Shown here piece by piece: positions 9,724 through 21,183 of a stretch of DNA of 64,000 bases. The notes under the pieces were generated by a model. That model was given only the letters and a program-made list of their open reading frames with translations. It did no database searches and was not told where the DNA came from. Every line of letters starts with the position of its first letter. Position 1 is the first letter of the stretch. Location: positions 175,993 through 239,992 of the forward strand of contig CACPMT010000002.1 of the NCBI GenBank assembly GCA_902635045.1, given 5' to 3'. A program made the position numbers and the translations under genes. The DNA is from an uncultured SAR86 cluster bacterium. GTDB lineage: Bacteria; Pseudomonadota; Gammaproteobacteria; Magnimaribacterales; AG-339-G14.

Positions 9724-10983
9724 ATGAAAGCCTCTTCATATCACTACAAAACCCTTAAGGACGCTCCTAGCGATACAGAATTGATCAGTCATAAATTGAT
9801 GATTAGAGCTGGAATGATTAAACCTATAGCTTCAGGTATTTATACTTGGTTGCCCCTTGGGCTTAAGATTTTAAGAAAAATTGAAAATATTATTAGAGAA
9901 GAAATGAACAAAGGAGGATGCTTAGAAATTTGCATGCCAATGGTTCAACCTAAGAGTTTATGGGACGAGACAGGACGATCAGATGAATATGGACCAGAGT
10001 TATTAGGTTTTAAAGATAGAGGGAATAGAGATTTCTATTTGGGACCAACTCATGAAGAAGTTGTAACTGATTTAGCAAGAAAAGAAATTAATAGTCCTAA
10101 AGATTTGCCTTTAACACTTTATCAAATACAACCAAAATTTAGAGATGAAATAAGGCCTAGATTTGGAGTAATGAGAGCAAGAGAATTTCTTATGAAAGAT
10201 GCATATTCTTTTGATCTAGACGAACAATCAATGCGAGACACCTATTCTAAGATTAAAGAAATTTATATAAAAATTTTTGAGAAGATGAATCTTGATTATA
10301 GAGTTGTTAATGCAGACTCAGGTTCTATAGGAGGAAGTTCATCAGAAGAGTTTCATGTTTTGGCTGACTCTGGAGAGGATCTATTAGCATTTAGTGACAA
10401 AAGTGACTTTGCCTGTAATGTTGAACTGATTGATCAAGATGACGTTGAAAAAATACCTGGAATGGATAGTCCTGACGGAAAAGGAAAATTAGACGTAAAA
10501 AGAGGTATTGAAGTTGGACATATATTTCAGCTAGGTAATAAATATAGCAAGTCTATGGGTCTCAAAGTACAAGATAATAATGAAATAAAGTATTTAGAAA
10601 TGGGCTGTTATGGAATTGGTGTATCAAGAATTATTGCTGCTTCAATTGAGCAAAATCACGATGATAAAGGAATCATTTTTAATAAAGCTCTTTCACCTTT
10701 TGACTTGGTTATCGTATTAATCAATCAAAAAAATGAGGAAAATATTAATCTTAAAGCAAATAAATTTTATGAAAATTTATGTGATTTAGGAAATGATGTT
10801 CTGCTTGATGATAGAGACTGTTCTCCAGGAATAAAATTCTCAGATGCGGAGTTGATTGGTGTGCCCTATCAAGTAATTGTAAGCAAAAATTGTATAGAGG
10901 CTAACAGTTACGAAGTTGTTTCTAGAAAAGATTTATCAAAAAAACTACTTACTGAAGAAGAGTTATTCGCTTTCTTCAGTTAA
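9724..10983 (+). CDS. proS: Prolyl-tRNA synthetase, gamma-type core lacking the INS editing domain
   Basis: Motifs [52 protein letters not shown]; only about 20 residues separate SDFACNVEL from [17 protein letters not shown]. Confidence 0.96.
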   Translation: MKASSYHYKTLKDAPSDTELISHKLMIRAGMIKPIASGIYTWLPLGLKILRKIENIIREEMNKGGCLEICMPMVQPKSLWDETGRSDEYGPELLGFKDRGNRDFYLGPTHEEVVTDLARKEINSPKDLPLTLYQIQPKFRDEIRPRFGVMRAREFLMKDAYSFDLDEQSMRDTYSKIKEIYIKIFEKMNLDYRVVNADSGSIGGSSSEEFHVLADSGEDLLAFSDKSDFACNVELIDQDDVEKIPGMDSPDGKGKLDVKRGIEVGHIFQLGNKYSKSMGLKVQDNNEIKYLEMGCYGIGVSRIIAASIEQNHDDKGIIFNKALSPFDLVIVLINQKNEENINLKANKFYENLCDLGNDVLLDDRDCSPGIKFSDAELIGVPYQVIVSKNCIEANSYEVVSRKDLSKKLLTEEELFAFFS

Positions 10984-12054
10984 ATTTTCTGCATCTGGTA
11001 GTTCTTCTTTTGGCAATTCTTTTTCTTTAATTGCAGCATATATTTTATCTTCTATTTCCTGCATAATTTTTTGGTTTTGTTTTAGAAATTCTCCGGCATT
11101 GGTTTTACCTTGTCCTATCTTCTCACCTTCATATGAATACCAAGCTCCAGCTTTTTCAACTATTTTGTGCTCAGCACCAATATCTAATAACTCTCCAGCT
11201 TTATTGATTCCTTTGCCGTAAAGAATTTGAAATTCGGCCTGTCTAAATGGTGGCGCAACTTTGTTTTTAACTACTTTGACTCTCGTTTCATTTCCAGAAA
11301 CCTCATCACCATCTTTCACTGTGCCAATTCTTCTTATATCTAATCTTACTGAAGAATAAAATTTTAGAGCATTTCCGCCAGATGTCGTTTCTGGGTTACC
11401 AAACATTACTCCGATTTTCATTCTTATTTGATTAATGAAAATTACAGTGGTATTAGATTTCTTTATATTTCCAGTTATTTTTCTTAAGGCTTGAGACATT
11501 AATCTTGCCTGTAGCCCAACATGATGGTCACCCATTTCTCCTTCTATTTCAGCTCGTGGAGTTAAGGCCGCTACTGAATCTATTACTAAAACATCTACTC
11601 CGCCAGATTTAACCATTATGTCTGCTACTTCCAGTGCCTGTTCTCCGTTATCCGGCTGAGAAAGCAATAGATCATCTACTTTGACTCCAAGTTTTTCGGC
11701 ATAAATTGGATCCAAAGCATGTTCTGCATCTATAAAAGCTGCTGTTCCTCCTTGTTTTTGGCACTCAGCTATAACTTGAAGAGTTAAGGTAGTTTTTCCA
11801 GATGACTCGGGACCAAATATCTCTACTACCCTTCCTCTTGGTAAACCCATTACGCCAAGCGCCAAATCTAAACCTAGCGATCCTGTCGATATACTAGGAA
11901 CATCTTCTACCTTCTTATCGCCCATCCTCATGATGGTTCCAGTACCAAATTGACTCTCAATTTGGGTTATAGCAGATGTTAAATTCTTATTCTTATCGGT
12001 TGATAAGTCCTCGTTTTTAGTGTTTTTAGTGTTTTTAGTGTTTTTTGAAGCCAT
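10963..12054 (-). CDS. recA: Recombinase RecA
   Basis: [13 protein letters not shown] Walker [54 protein letters not shown]. Confidence 0.99.
   Translation of the reverse strand: MASKNTKNTKNTKNEDLSTDKNKNLTSAITQIESQFGTGTIMRMGDKKVEDVPSISTGSLGLDLALGVMGLPRGRVVEIFGPESSGKTTLTLQVIAECQKQGGTAAFIDAEHALDPIYAEKLGVKVDDLLLSQPDNGEQALEVADIMVKSGGVDVLVIDSVAALTPRAEIEGEMGDHHVGLQARLMSQALRKITGNIKKSNTTVIFINQIRMKIGVMFGNPETTSGGNALKFYSSVRLDIRRIGTVKDGDEVSGNETRVKVVKNKVAPPFRQAEFQILYGKGINKAGELLDIGAEHKIVEKAGAWYSYEGEKIGQGKTNAGEFLKQNQKIMQEIEDKIYAAIKEKELPKEELPDAENLTEESE
12013..12039. repeat. Three perfect tandem 9-bp units (gtttttagt) in the recA 5' coding region
   Basis: gtttttagt x3, followed by a degenerate fourth copy; encodes the [10 protein letters not shown] run on the minus strand. 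Confidence 0.9.
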
Positions 12055-12065
12055 AATATTAATTA

Positions 12066-12081
12066 CTGTATGTTTATACAG
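12066..12081. promoter_or_regulatory. LexA/SOS box upstream of recA
   Basis: ctgtatgtttatacag matches the CTGT-N8-ACAG palindrome, 12 nt upstream of the recA ATG. Confidence 0.85.
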
Positions 12082-12099
12082 TATTAAACAATATCTAAT

Positions 12100-12621
12100 T
12101 TAATTTTGCAATGTTTTTAGAAATTTATTTATTTCAGTAAAGGCATAAAGAACGCTTTGATTTCTCACATCGTCTCTTTCTCCTTTAAAATGCATCGTAC
12201 TAGTAATAATTTTTTCCAAATTTCCTAAAGCAAAACAAACTGTCCCAACAGGTCTCTCTTTAGAGCCTCCCCCAGGGCCCGCTATGCCACTAATAGCTAT
12301 TCCGTAATCTGCTTGACCAAGTTGGATGCAACCAATAACCATTTCTTTGACAACTGATTCCGAAACAGCACCTTCTTTTAACAGAGTTTCTTTATTTACA
12401 CCTAATATTTTTACCTTTGCGCTATTTGAATAAGTTATCAGGCCTGTGCCAAACCATTTCGAACTTCCAGGAATTCCAGTAATTTCTTTTCCTAACCAAC
12501 CTCCAGTGCATGATTCAGCCGTGCTAATGGTTTGGCTTCTATCAGACAAAAAATTACCTAGATATTCCAATAAAGAATATAAATCGGTCGTTGTTTCAGT
12601 CATATATAAATTATAATTCAA
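12100..12621 (-). CDS. pncC: PncC / CinA C-terminal domain amidohydrolase
   Basis: [35 protein letters not shown] and [14 protein letters not shown]; cinA-recA order. Confidence 0.92.
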   Translation of the reverse strand: MNYNLYMTETTTDLYSLLEYLGNFLSDRSQTISTAESCTGGWLGKEITGIPGSSKWFGTGLITYSNSAKVKILGVNKETLLKEGAVSESVVKEMVIGCIQLGQADYGIAISGIAGPGGGSKERPVGTVCFALGNLEKIITSTMHFKGERDDVRNQSVLYAFTEINKFLKTLQN

Positions 12622-12623
12622 CT

Positions 12624-12950
12624 ATGACCTTTATTGTTGGCTCTGCTTGTATCAATTGTAAGCACACGGATTGCGTGGAAGTATGTCCTGTAGATTGTTT
12701 TTATGAGGGAGAAAATACCCTAGTAATAGATCCTGAAGAATGTATAGATTGTGGCTTATGCGAACCAGAATGCCCAGTTAATGCTATTTATGCTGAAGAT
12801 GAGGTTCCTGCCGATGAGATAGATTTCATTGAAATTAACGAAAAATACTCAAAGATTTGGCCAAACATTACAGAGGCTAAAGCACCTATGCCTGATCATG
12901 AAAAATGGAAAGACGTTCCTAATAAAATAGACGCTTTAATTTTAGATTAG
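12624..12950 (+). CDS. fdxA: Ferredoxin FdxA-type (7Fe-8S)
   Basis: [18 protein letters not shown] and [19 protein letters not shown] at 12624 gives the canonical MTFIV start. Confidence 0.95.
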   Translation: MTFIVGSACINCKHTDCVEVCPVDCFYEGENTLVIDPEECIDCGLCEPECPVNAIYAEDEVPADEIDFIEINEKYSKIWPNITEAKAPMPDHEKWKDVPNKIDALILD

Positions 12951-12969
12951 TTAGTTCAAAGAGAGAATC

Positions 12970-13401
12970 ATGGGAATATCATTAGACTGGTTGAATCAAC
13001 ATAAACCAGGTAACACAGCAAAATTTTTTAATCTTGAATTTTTAGAACAAGTTGAAGATGTATATAAAATAAAAGTAACGTTTCCACCTGAATCCACAAA
13101 CCCAATGAACATGGTTCAAGGCGGCATGATTGCTGCTGCAATGGACGATGCTACAGCAATGGTCATTATTTCCGCATACGAATTTAAGAAGGGCCCACTT
13201 TCAACAGATCTACATGTTTTATTTCATAGACCGGTTGCTTTAGGCGAGGCAGTGATTGAAGTTAGAATTATAAAACTCGGTCAGAAACTTGCTACTGTTG
13301 AAGGTAAATTATTTAATGCCGATAATAAGTTGGCAGCTACTTTACTCCATACTATTCAACCCTCTGATATGACTGATGTAGAAAAATCAAAAATTAAATA
13401 A
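12970..13401 (+). CDS. PaaI-family hotdog thioesterase
   Basis: NPMNMVQGGMIAAAMDDATAM and STDLHVLFHRPV hotdog motifs. Confidence 0.85.
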   Translation: MGISLDWLNQHKPGNTAKFFNLEFLEQVEDVYKIKVTFPPESTNPMNMVQGGMIAAAMDDATAMVIISAYEFKKGPLSTDLHVLFHRPVALGEAVIEVRIIKLGQKLATVEGKLFNADNKLAATLLHTIQPSDMTDVEKSKIK

Positions 13402-13407
13402 TGTGAT

Positions 13408-14100
13408 CTATTTATCCTTTATTTTTCCACTCAACATCGGCACAAATAAAACGGAATCAAGAATAGTTTCTTTGAAATCATCCTTAGTTGTCTTTTCCAA
13501 AAAAATTAAACTTTGTTTGTTTTGATCTCCACAGGGGCAGATTAATTTGCCGCCAATATTTAATTGTGTTTTCAGAGTTGCAGGTATTTCCGAAATTGCT
13601 GCAGTACAAATAATGGCATCAAACTTTTTGGGTGCAGGCCAGCCTAAGGTGCCATCTGACCATTTAATTTGAAAATTTTTTATTCCTGCGTTCTTTAGAT
13701 TTTCTTCAGCTCTTTCTGCTAATGGTTTTATTCTCTCTATTGAAAATACTTTTCGGCAAAATCTAGAAATGACTGCTGCTTGATAACCGCATCCAGTTCC
13801 TATTTCAAGGACTGCACCTAATGGTTTTTTTTCCAATACATTCCCTTTAATTAATACCTCTGTCATTTTTGCCACTACATAAGGTTGAGAGATCGTTTGT
13901 CGATAACCTATAGGCAATGACATATCTTCATAAGCTCGGCTTGAAAAAGCGCCGTCTACAAATAAATGTCTAGGCGTCTTGAGAATTGCTTCTAAAACTC
14001 TTACATCAGAAATACCCTTAGTAGCTAAGGCTTCTGCAAGTGCAGTTCTTGCTCGTTCGTAGGTAAGTTCTGTTTTGTAGTTAGTTTTAAAATTTTCCAA
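13408..14100 (-). CDS. pcm: Protein-L-isoaspartate O-methyltransferase
   Basis: RHLFVDGAFSSRAYEDMSLPIGYRQTISQPYVVAKMTE and LEIGTGCGYQAAV. Confidence 0.95.
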   Translation of the reverse strand: MENFKTNYKTELTYERARTALAEALATKGISDVRVLEAILKTPRHLFVDGAFSSRAYEDMSLPIGYRQTISQPYVVAKMTEVLIKGNVLEKKPLGAVLEIGTGCGYQAAVISRFCRKVFSIERIKPLAERAEENLKNAGIKNFQIKWSDGTLGWPAPKKFDAIICTAAISEIPATLKTQLNIGGKLICPCGDQNKQSLIFLEKTTKDDFKETILDSVLFVPMLSGKIKDK

Positions 14101-14767
14101 GCCAAGTATCCACAGCTTTTAGATTTGCTTTATCAAAAGTTGAAATCTTTATTGGTGAAATTGAAATATTTCCAGATTCTAAAGAACTAACATCATCTTC
14201 TATTTCATCATCGCTTGTAGCTTTTTCATCTATAAAAGTTTTAGTAACTTTCATTTGCGGTTGTTTAAATAAATTGTGATCAGGCACATTCACATTTAAA
14301 ATAGATTTCTCTGATAAGTTCAAATTAGTAATATTTTCTAAAATTTTTAATACTGTTTTCGCAGCAAACGAATAATCTGAAATTTCAAAGGAAGAAACTG
14401 AAATTGCAATCGATGGATATTTCAAATCTCGGCCTTGAATTGCAGCACCAACGGTACCGGAGTAAAGCATCAAATGGCCTATATTTGGCCCTGGATTTAT
14501 CCCGGAAACAACCAAATCTGGAATAAAAGGGCAAAATTCCTCTAAAGCAAGACGTACACAGTCCACTGGAGTTCCATCAATTTTATAGATATTTTTTCCT
14601 ATTTTTTGTTCAGTAATGGGAGTTAAAAAGGTTAATGCGCTGCTAAAGCCGCTTTTATTAGTATCCGGAGCCATCATAAAAACTTCATGTTGTTTGGATA
14701 ACTCCTGAAACAAAGTTTTAATTCCCGGATGATCATAACCGTCATCATTGGTTAATAAAATCTTCAT
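14087..14767 (-). CDS. surE: 5'/3'-nucleotidase SurE
   Basis: MKILLTNDDGYDHPGI, VSGINPGPNIG, YSGTVGAA. Confidence 0.96.
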   Translation of the reverse strand: MKILLTNDDGYDHPGIKTLFQELSKQHEVFMMAPDTNKSGFSSALTFLTPITEQKIGKNIYKIDGTPVDCVRLALEEFCPFIPDLVVSGINPGPNIGHLMLYSGTVGAAIQGRDLKYPSIAISVSSFEISDYSFAAKTVLKILENITNLNLSEKSILNVNVPDHNLFKQPQMKVTKTFIDEKATSDDEIEDDVSSLESGNISISPIKISTFDKANLKAVDTWLGKF

Positions 14768-15249
14768 TTAATTTTTTCCAGTAACACGGTTGCATAAGCT
14801 GAAACACCCTCATTTCTTCCTTCTGGGCCCATGCCATCGGTAGTAGTAGCTTTACAAGATATATTACCCGCATCAATATTAATAACATCAGCTAATTTAT
14901 TTTCCATATTACCTTTATGTGGTTCTAATCTTGGAACGTTACCGACAAAAGTAGAATCAATATTGATAACTACCATATTTAAATCGGCGATCTTGGTCAT
15001 GATATTTTCTAAAATTATCAGGCTAGAAAGATTTTTTGTAGAATCGTCATCAGGCACAAAAGAACCTAAATCTCCCAAGTGTGCAGCGCCCAATAAAGCA
15101 TCGCAAATTGCGTGCGTTACTACGTCACCATCTGAATGAGCAATGATTTGATAGCCACATGAAATTTCAACTCCACCCAGCGTCATTGAGTCTCCCTTTT
15201 CTATTTGGTGAGAATCGAACCCAAAACCGATTCGAAGATTATTACTCAC
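14764..15249 (-). CDS. ispF: 2-C-methyl-D-erythritol 2,4-cyclodiphosphate synthase
   Basis: RIGFGFDSHQIE, HSDGDVVTHAICDALLGAAHLGDLGSFVPD. Confidence 0.96.
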   Translation of the reverse strand: MSNNLRIGFGFDSHQIEKGDSMTLGGVEISCGYQIIAHSDGDVVTHAICDALLGAAHLGDLGSFVPDDDSTKNLSSLIILENIMTKIADLNMVVINIDSTFVGNVPRLEPHKGNMENKLADVINIDAGNISCKATTTDGMGPEGRNEGVSAYATVLLEKIK

Positions 15250-15959
15250 AGACGTCCCATCAATTTTAAAAACAACTCGGCAATAGCAATTTCTTCTTTC
15301 TTAGTAACCTTTAGATTCATTCGACTTGAATTAATGGGTTTAATAGAACCTTTATAAAAACTATATACTGCGCTTACCTCATCATGGTATGTTTTTTCAT
15401 TATTTACCGCTTCACCTAAGGCTTTAAATACATCTTCTAGAATAAAAACTTGTGGCGTGGCTGACAGCCAAATCTTGTTTCGATCCAAAATTTTAGAAAT
15501 TTTTTCTTTGCTGCTTTGATTAATGCTTTCGTTAGGCTGATAAGCTAAAAAAGCACCCTGTCCGTCTTCTTTAATTTCTTCGTCTGCATACTCCATTAAA
15601 GTTTTTAAATCTTCTATTTGCAAACAAGGTCTAGCAGCATCATGAATTGCAACCAGACTGGATTTATCCTCTTGATCAATAAGAAGCTCCAAACCGGCCA
15701 AAACCGAGTTCATTCTGGTTGAACCCCCAAAACAAGAAATTATTTTTTCATGGTTTGAGATACTCAATGAAGGCCATAAATCGTCTTCTTCATTAGTTAC
15801 TACACATATTTTTTTACAATTTTCATCCTTAATAAAAGGATCAATTGCATGCTCGAGAATTGTTTTCTCTCCTATCTTAAGAAATTGTTTCGCCGTACTG
15901 AGCTGAGCCCTAGCTCCAACTCCTGCAGCGGGTATTAATGCCAAATAATCATCAATCAT
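15246..15959 (-). CDS. ispD: 2-C-methyl-D-erythritol 4-phosphate cytidylyltransferase
   Basis: LIPAAGVGAR...KQFL, HDAARPC, DEVSAVY. Confidence 0.95.
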   Translation of the reverse strand: MIDDYLALIPAAGVGARAQLSTAKQFLKIGEKTILEHAIDPFIKDENCKKICVVTNEEDDLWPSLSISNHEKIISCFGGSTRMNSVLAGLELLIDQEDKSSLVAIHDAARPCLQIEDLKTLMEYADEEIKEDGQGAFLAYQPNESINQSSKEKISKILDRNKIWLSATPQVFILEDVFKALGEAVNNEKTYHDEVSAVYSFYKGSIKPINSSRMNLKVTKKEEIAIAELFLKLMGRL

Positions 15960-16251
15960 TTTCTATTTCTATTATGATTTCCCCTTCTTTAATGAGACCC
16001 AACTCTTGTCTCGCGTAACCTTCCAAAGCATCTTCATCGTAAGTCAGACTTTCTAGTTCGCTTTCCAGATTTTTATTTTTCTCAATCTGTAAATTATTTT
16101 CTTTGGAAATAATTTCTTTTTTAGATTCTAGTTTCTTTATCTCATTAAAACTATACATCCCGAAAAAAATTTCATAAATATAATAAGTAAAAATTATGAT
16201 TAATAAGATTATTATTCCCAAGGGAAAGTTTTTAAATAAATTTCGAATCAT
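15952..16251 (-). CDS. ftsB: Cell division protein FtsB
   Basis: N-terminal TM plus coiled coil, ALEGYARQELGLIKEGEIIIEI; eno-ftsB-ispD order. Confidence 0.88.
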   Translation of the reverse strand: MIRNLFKNFPLGIIILLIIIFTYYIYEIFFGMYSFNEIKKLESKKEIISKENNLQIEKNKNLESELESLTYDEDALEGYARQELGLIKEGEIIIEIEND

Positions 16252-17534
16252 TTATTCAATTCATTTCTTCCCAAAAATTCAAAGTTTTCCCAGGAGTCAA
16301 TCATTAAAAGTCTATTATATTTGGAAGTTCTATCTGATCTAGATGGTGCTCCTGTTTTTATTTGTCCGGCTCCAGAGCCAACTGCTAAATCTGCTATAAA
16401 ACTATCTTCTGTTTCTCCTGATCTATGAGAAATTACAGTTTTATAATTATTTTCTTTAGCCAAATTTATTGTTTCTAAAGTCTCGGTTAGAGTTCCTATT
16501 TGATTAATTTTTATAAGAATTGAATTAGCTAGATTCTTTTGAATTCCTTCTTGAAATATATCTTTGTTGGTAACAAATAAATCATCTCCTACCAGTTGCG
16601 TTTCTTTTCCCATTTCTTTAGTAAGATTATTCCATCCTTGCCAGTCATTTTCATCTAAAGCGTCTTCAATAGAAGTAATTGGGTATGACTTTCTAAGCTC
16701 TTTGAGATAATTGATCAACTCATCACTTGAGAACTTTTTTTTGTCTGAAAATATGTAACTTTCATCATCGAAAATTTCTGTTGATGCACAATCCAAAGCA
16801 AAAGTAACCTCTTCTTCAACTTTATAACCTGAACTTAAAATAGCTTCTGAAATAAGGTTCAAAGCTTCTTCTGGTGAATTTATTTCTGGGGCAAACCCTC
16901 CTTCATCGCCAACGGCAGTTGAAAATCCTTTTTTGTCTAGGGTTTCTTTAAGAGAATTAAAAACTTCTACCCCACAAGTTAATCCTTTTTTGAATGAAGA
17001 AAACCCAACTGGTTGAATCATAAACTCTTGAAAATCCAATCCGTTGTTAGCATGTGCGCCGCCATTTAAGATATTCATCATTGGTAAAGGCATTTTCATT
17101 TGAACGTTAGTATTAAAACAATCATTAAACAAAGTATTAATATACGAATATAATTTTTTCTTTTTTGCTGCTGCTGCTGCTTTGCATGTGGCTAGAGAAA
17201 GGGCCAAAGTGATATTAGCTCCAACTTTGGCTTTATTTTCTGTGCCGTCAAGCTCAATAATCTTTCGATCAATTTCTAGTTGATTTTCAACTTCCATGCC
17301 GATAAATGCCGGAAAAAAGGATTTTTCAGCATCTGTTATTACACCTTGAACACCCTTGCCGTTAAAGCTACCTGCTTTATCTCTTTTTTCAACGGCCTCT
17401 TTGGATCCTGTTGAAGCACCAGAAGGAACAAAACCAAATTCTTCTATATCATTTTCCAGAGTAACTCTAGTTGCAACTGTAGGAGTGCCTCTGGAATCTA
17501 AAATTTCATAGGCATCAATTTTTTTTATTTTCAT
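16248..17534 (-). CDS. eno: Enolase
   Basis: EILDSRGTPTVA, ALDCASTEIF, LIKINQIGTLTET, SHRSGETED. Confidence 0.98.
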   Translation of the reverse strand: MKIKKIDAYEILDSRGTPTVATRVTLENDIEEFGFVPSGASTGSKEAVEKRDKAGSFNGKGVQGVITDAEKSFFPAFIGMEVENQLEIDRKIIELDGTENKAKVGANITLALSLATCKAAAAAKKKKLYSYINTLFNDCFNTNVQMKMPLPMMNILNGGAHANNGLDFQEFMIQPVGFSSFKKGLTCGVEVFNSLKETLDKKGFSTAVGDEGGFAPEINSPEEALNLISEAILSSGYKVEEEVTFALDCASTEIFDDESYIFSDKKKFSSDELINYLKELRKSYPITSIEDALDENDWQGWNNLTKEMGKETQLVGDDLFVTNKDIFQEGIQKNLANSILIKINQIGTLTETLETINLAKENNYKTVISHRSGETEDSFIADLAVGSGAGQIKTGAPSRSDRTSKYNRLLMIDSWENFEFLGRNELNK

Positions 17535-17537
17535 TTT

Positions 17538-18356
17538 TTAAAAGCTTTTTATTAGATTATCAACTTCAGATACTTTTCTTAAAAAACCTTCGAACTCATC
17601 TAATTTTGTTGCTGACGGTCCGTCGCAAAGGGCTTGTTCAGGATTTGGATGGACTTCAATAAAAATTCCCGCTAGACCTATTGCGACACCTGATAATGCT
17701 AAATCAAGAGCTTGATTGCCTCTTCCTCCTGCCGAATCTCCTTGCGCACCAGGTAATTGCAGCGAATGTGTAACATCAAAAATAATTGGGCTATTAAGTT
17801 CCTTCATTTTTGACATTCCCAACATATCTACTACTAAATTGTTGTAACCAAACGAAGATCCTCTTTCACAAATCATTATTTTTTCATTACCAAAATTTTT
17901 ACATTTCAAGATTATATTTTCAATTTGTTCTGGAGATAGAAACTGACCCTTCTTAATATTAAGAGGTTTGTTTGTTTCGCAGGCAGCTTTAATTAAATCC
18001 GTTTGCCTGCATAAAAAAGCAGGAATCTGAATTACATCAACTACTTCTGCTACATCTTCAACTTGATTGATTTCATGAATATCAGTGATTAAATTAAAAC
18101 CTTCGGTTTTTAAGTTTTTTAAAATTTCCAAGCCTTTTTTAATTCCTGGGCCTCTATATGAATCAACCGACGATCTATTAGCTTTATCAAACGATGCTTT
18201 AAAAATAAGTGGGTTACCAATTTCGGAGGTAACTTTTTTTAAAGTATTAGCTACTTCAATTGCCTGTTCTTCAGTCTCCAAAACGTTTAGGCCAGCAATA
18301 ACAGCAAGCTTAGAAGAATTTGATACTTCAAAATTTGATAGCTCTATTTTATTCAT
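17538..18356 (-). CDS. kdsA: 3-deoxy-8-phosphooctulonate synthase
   Basis: FKASFDKANRSSVDSYRGPG, DVTHSLQLPG, EVHPNPEQALCDGP. Confidence 0.97.
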   Translation of the reverse strand: MNKIELSNFEVSNSSKLAVIAGLNVLETEEQAIEVANTLKKVTSEIGNPLIFKASFDKANRSSVDSYRGPGIKKGLEILKNLKTEGFNLITDIHEINQVEDVAEVVDVIQIPAFLCRQTDLIKAACETNKPLNIKKGQFLSPEQIENIILKCKNFGNEKIMICERGSSFGYNNLVVDMLGMSKMKELNSPIIFDVTHSLQLPGAQGDSAGGRGNQALDLALSGVAIGLAGIFIEVHPNPEQALCDGPSATKLDEFEGFLRKVSEVDNLIKSF

Positions 18357-18365
18357 TTTTTTAGT

Positions 18366-19982
<1,617 letters not shown>

Positions 19983-20043
19983 CTAAAAACCTAGTCAAGA
20001 TGGAATATCATCTTAACAAGAAGATAGCTTAGCTACAATTAAT

Positions 20044-21132
20044 TTAAGCTGTTTCTGAAAAATCTAATGGCTGTTCCAGAGAAACCCAATCAATATCTCC
20101 ATCAGTAGGCCAATTCTCATACTCCAAGACACCTAATTCATCATAAAGAGGTCTAACCTTATCTGTTAAAAGCCCTATTCTTGATAAATTTGGCACTACT
20201 CTTGTGAACAATAAATGTTGAAAATTATTGGCAACGTCAGCCTTTTGAGCAAAAGCTTGGGCGTCTTCTTTGTCCCAACCAAAATTCTCATAAACATCAG
20301 CGGACATTAATCTTCCTCTCATTACAAGGCAAGCTTCATAAGCAAACATTGCTCTCTCTTCAAGCTCTTCTTTAGATAAAGTCTTAATGAACTCTTCCAA
20401 ATAATTAACTCCAAAAGTAACATGACGAGCTTCATCTCTAATAATTAAATAAAGCATGTCTTTAAAAACAGGGTCATTTGTACCTTGTCTAGCTACATTA
20501 AATGCTGCCAGAGCAAGACCTTCGATAATTATTTGCATGCCAATAAATTTTAAGTCCCATCTAGGGTCAGTAAGAATTTTATCTAAAAGTGATTTCAATC
20601 CATTACCAATCGGGTACATTAATCTCTGTCTTGTTTGTATGTATTTATTAAAGGCTTCTACATGTCTAGCCTCATCAAAAGTTTGAGAAGCAGCATACAA
20701 TTTGGCATTGAAGGTTGGTGCACAGGAGACAAGTTGAGAAGCAACTAATAAGGCACCTTGTTCTCCATGTAAGAACTGACTTAAAGACCAAGAACCCCTA
20801 TGTTGTAGGAATTTAAATTTATCTTCGTTTGATAGTTCTTGGTAAGGCTTATATTCATCCCAGAATATAGGTTGAGGAGTGTCTCCTCTATCAGGCATAG
20901 GTTGGGACCAATCTATATCGGTATCTGCATTCCAATTAAGTTCTTTACCAAGCTCATAAAGCCTCTTAATTCTATTATCTTGAATTGTGTAGTCCCAGTT
21001 GTAAGCTCCTGTTAATGGAGTTTGAAAAATCTCTGCTACGTCTTCAACTTGTTGCTCAGAGAGTCCCAATTCGTTTTCCACTGGAAATTCTCTAATTTTT
21101 CTTGGTGTTTCTTTAACTTTAGTAATTTTCAT
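20044..21132 (-). CDS. Ferritin-like (R2-like) di-iron protein, function unassigned
   Basis: Helical protein with E (HGEQGALL), ExxH (FDEARHVEAF), E (IIEGLALAAF), ExxH (RDEARHVTFG) di-iron ligand pattern. Confidence 0.8.
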   Translation of the reverse strand: MKITKVKETPRKIREFPVENELGLSEQQVEDVAEIFQTPLTGAYNWDYTIQDNRIKRLYELGKELNWNADTDIDWSQPMPDRGDTPQPIFWDEYKPYQELSNEDKFKFLQHRGSWSLSQFLHGEQGALLVASQLVSCAPTFNAKLYAASQTFDEARHVEAFNKYIQTRQRLMYPIGNGLKSLLDKILTDPRWDLKFIGMQIIIEGLALAAFNVARQGTNDPVFKDMLYLIIRDEARHVTFGVNYLEEFIKTLSKEELEERAMFAYEACLVMRGRLMSADVYENFGWDKEDAQAFAQKADVANNFQHLLFTRVVPNLSRIGLLTDKVRPLYDELGVLEYENWPTDGDIDWVSLEQPLDFSETA

Positions 21133-21183
21133 ACAAAGATTTTATCTTTCCTTTAAAAAGAAATATATAAATTTTTATTTTTT

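Noticed and set aside
10916-11221. 101-aa plus-strand ORF antisense to recA
   Set aside because: Low-complexity Ser-rich translation overlapping conserved recA coding sequence; spurious
20190-20205. TTGGCACTACTCTTGT resembling a sigma-54 -24/-12 promoter
   Set aside because: Inside and antisense to the di-iron CDS, not upstream of any gene; -12 element imperfect; likely chance
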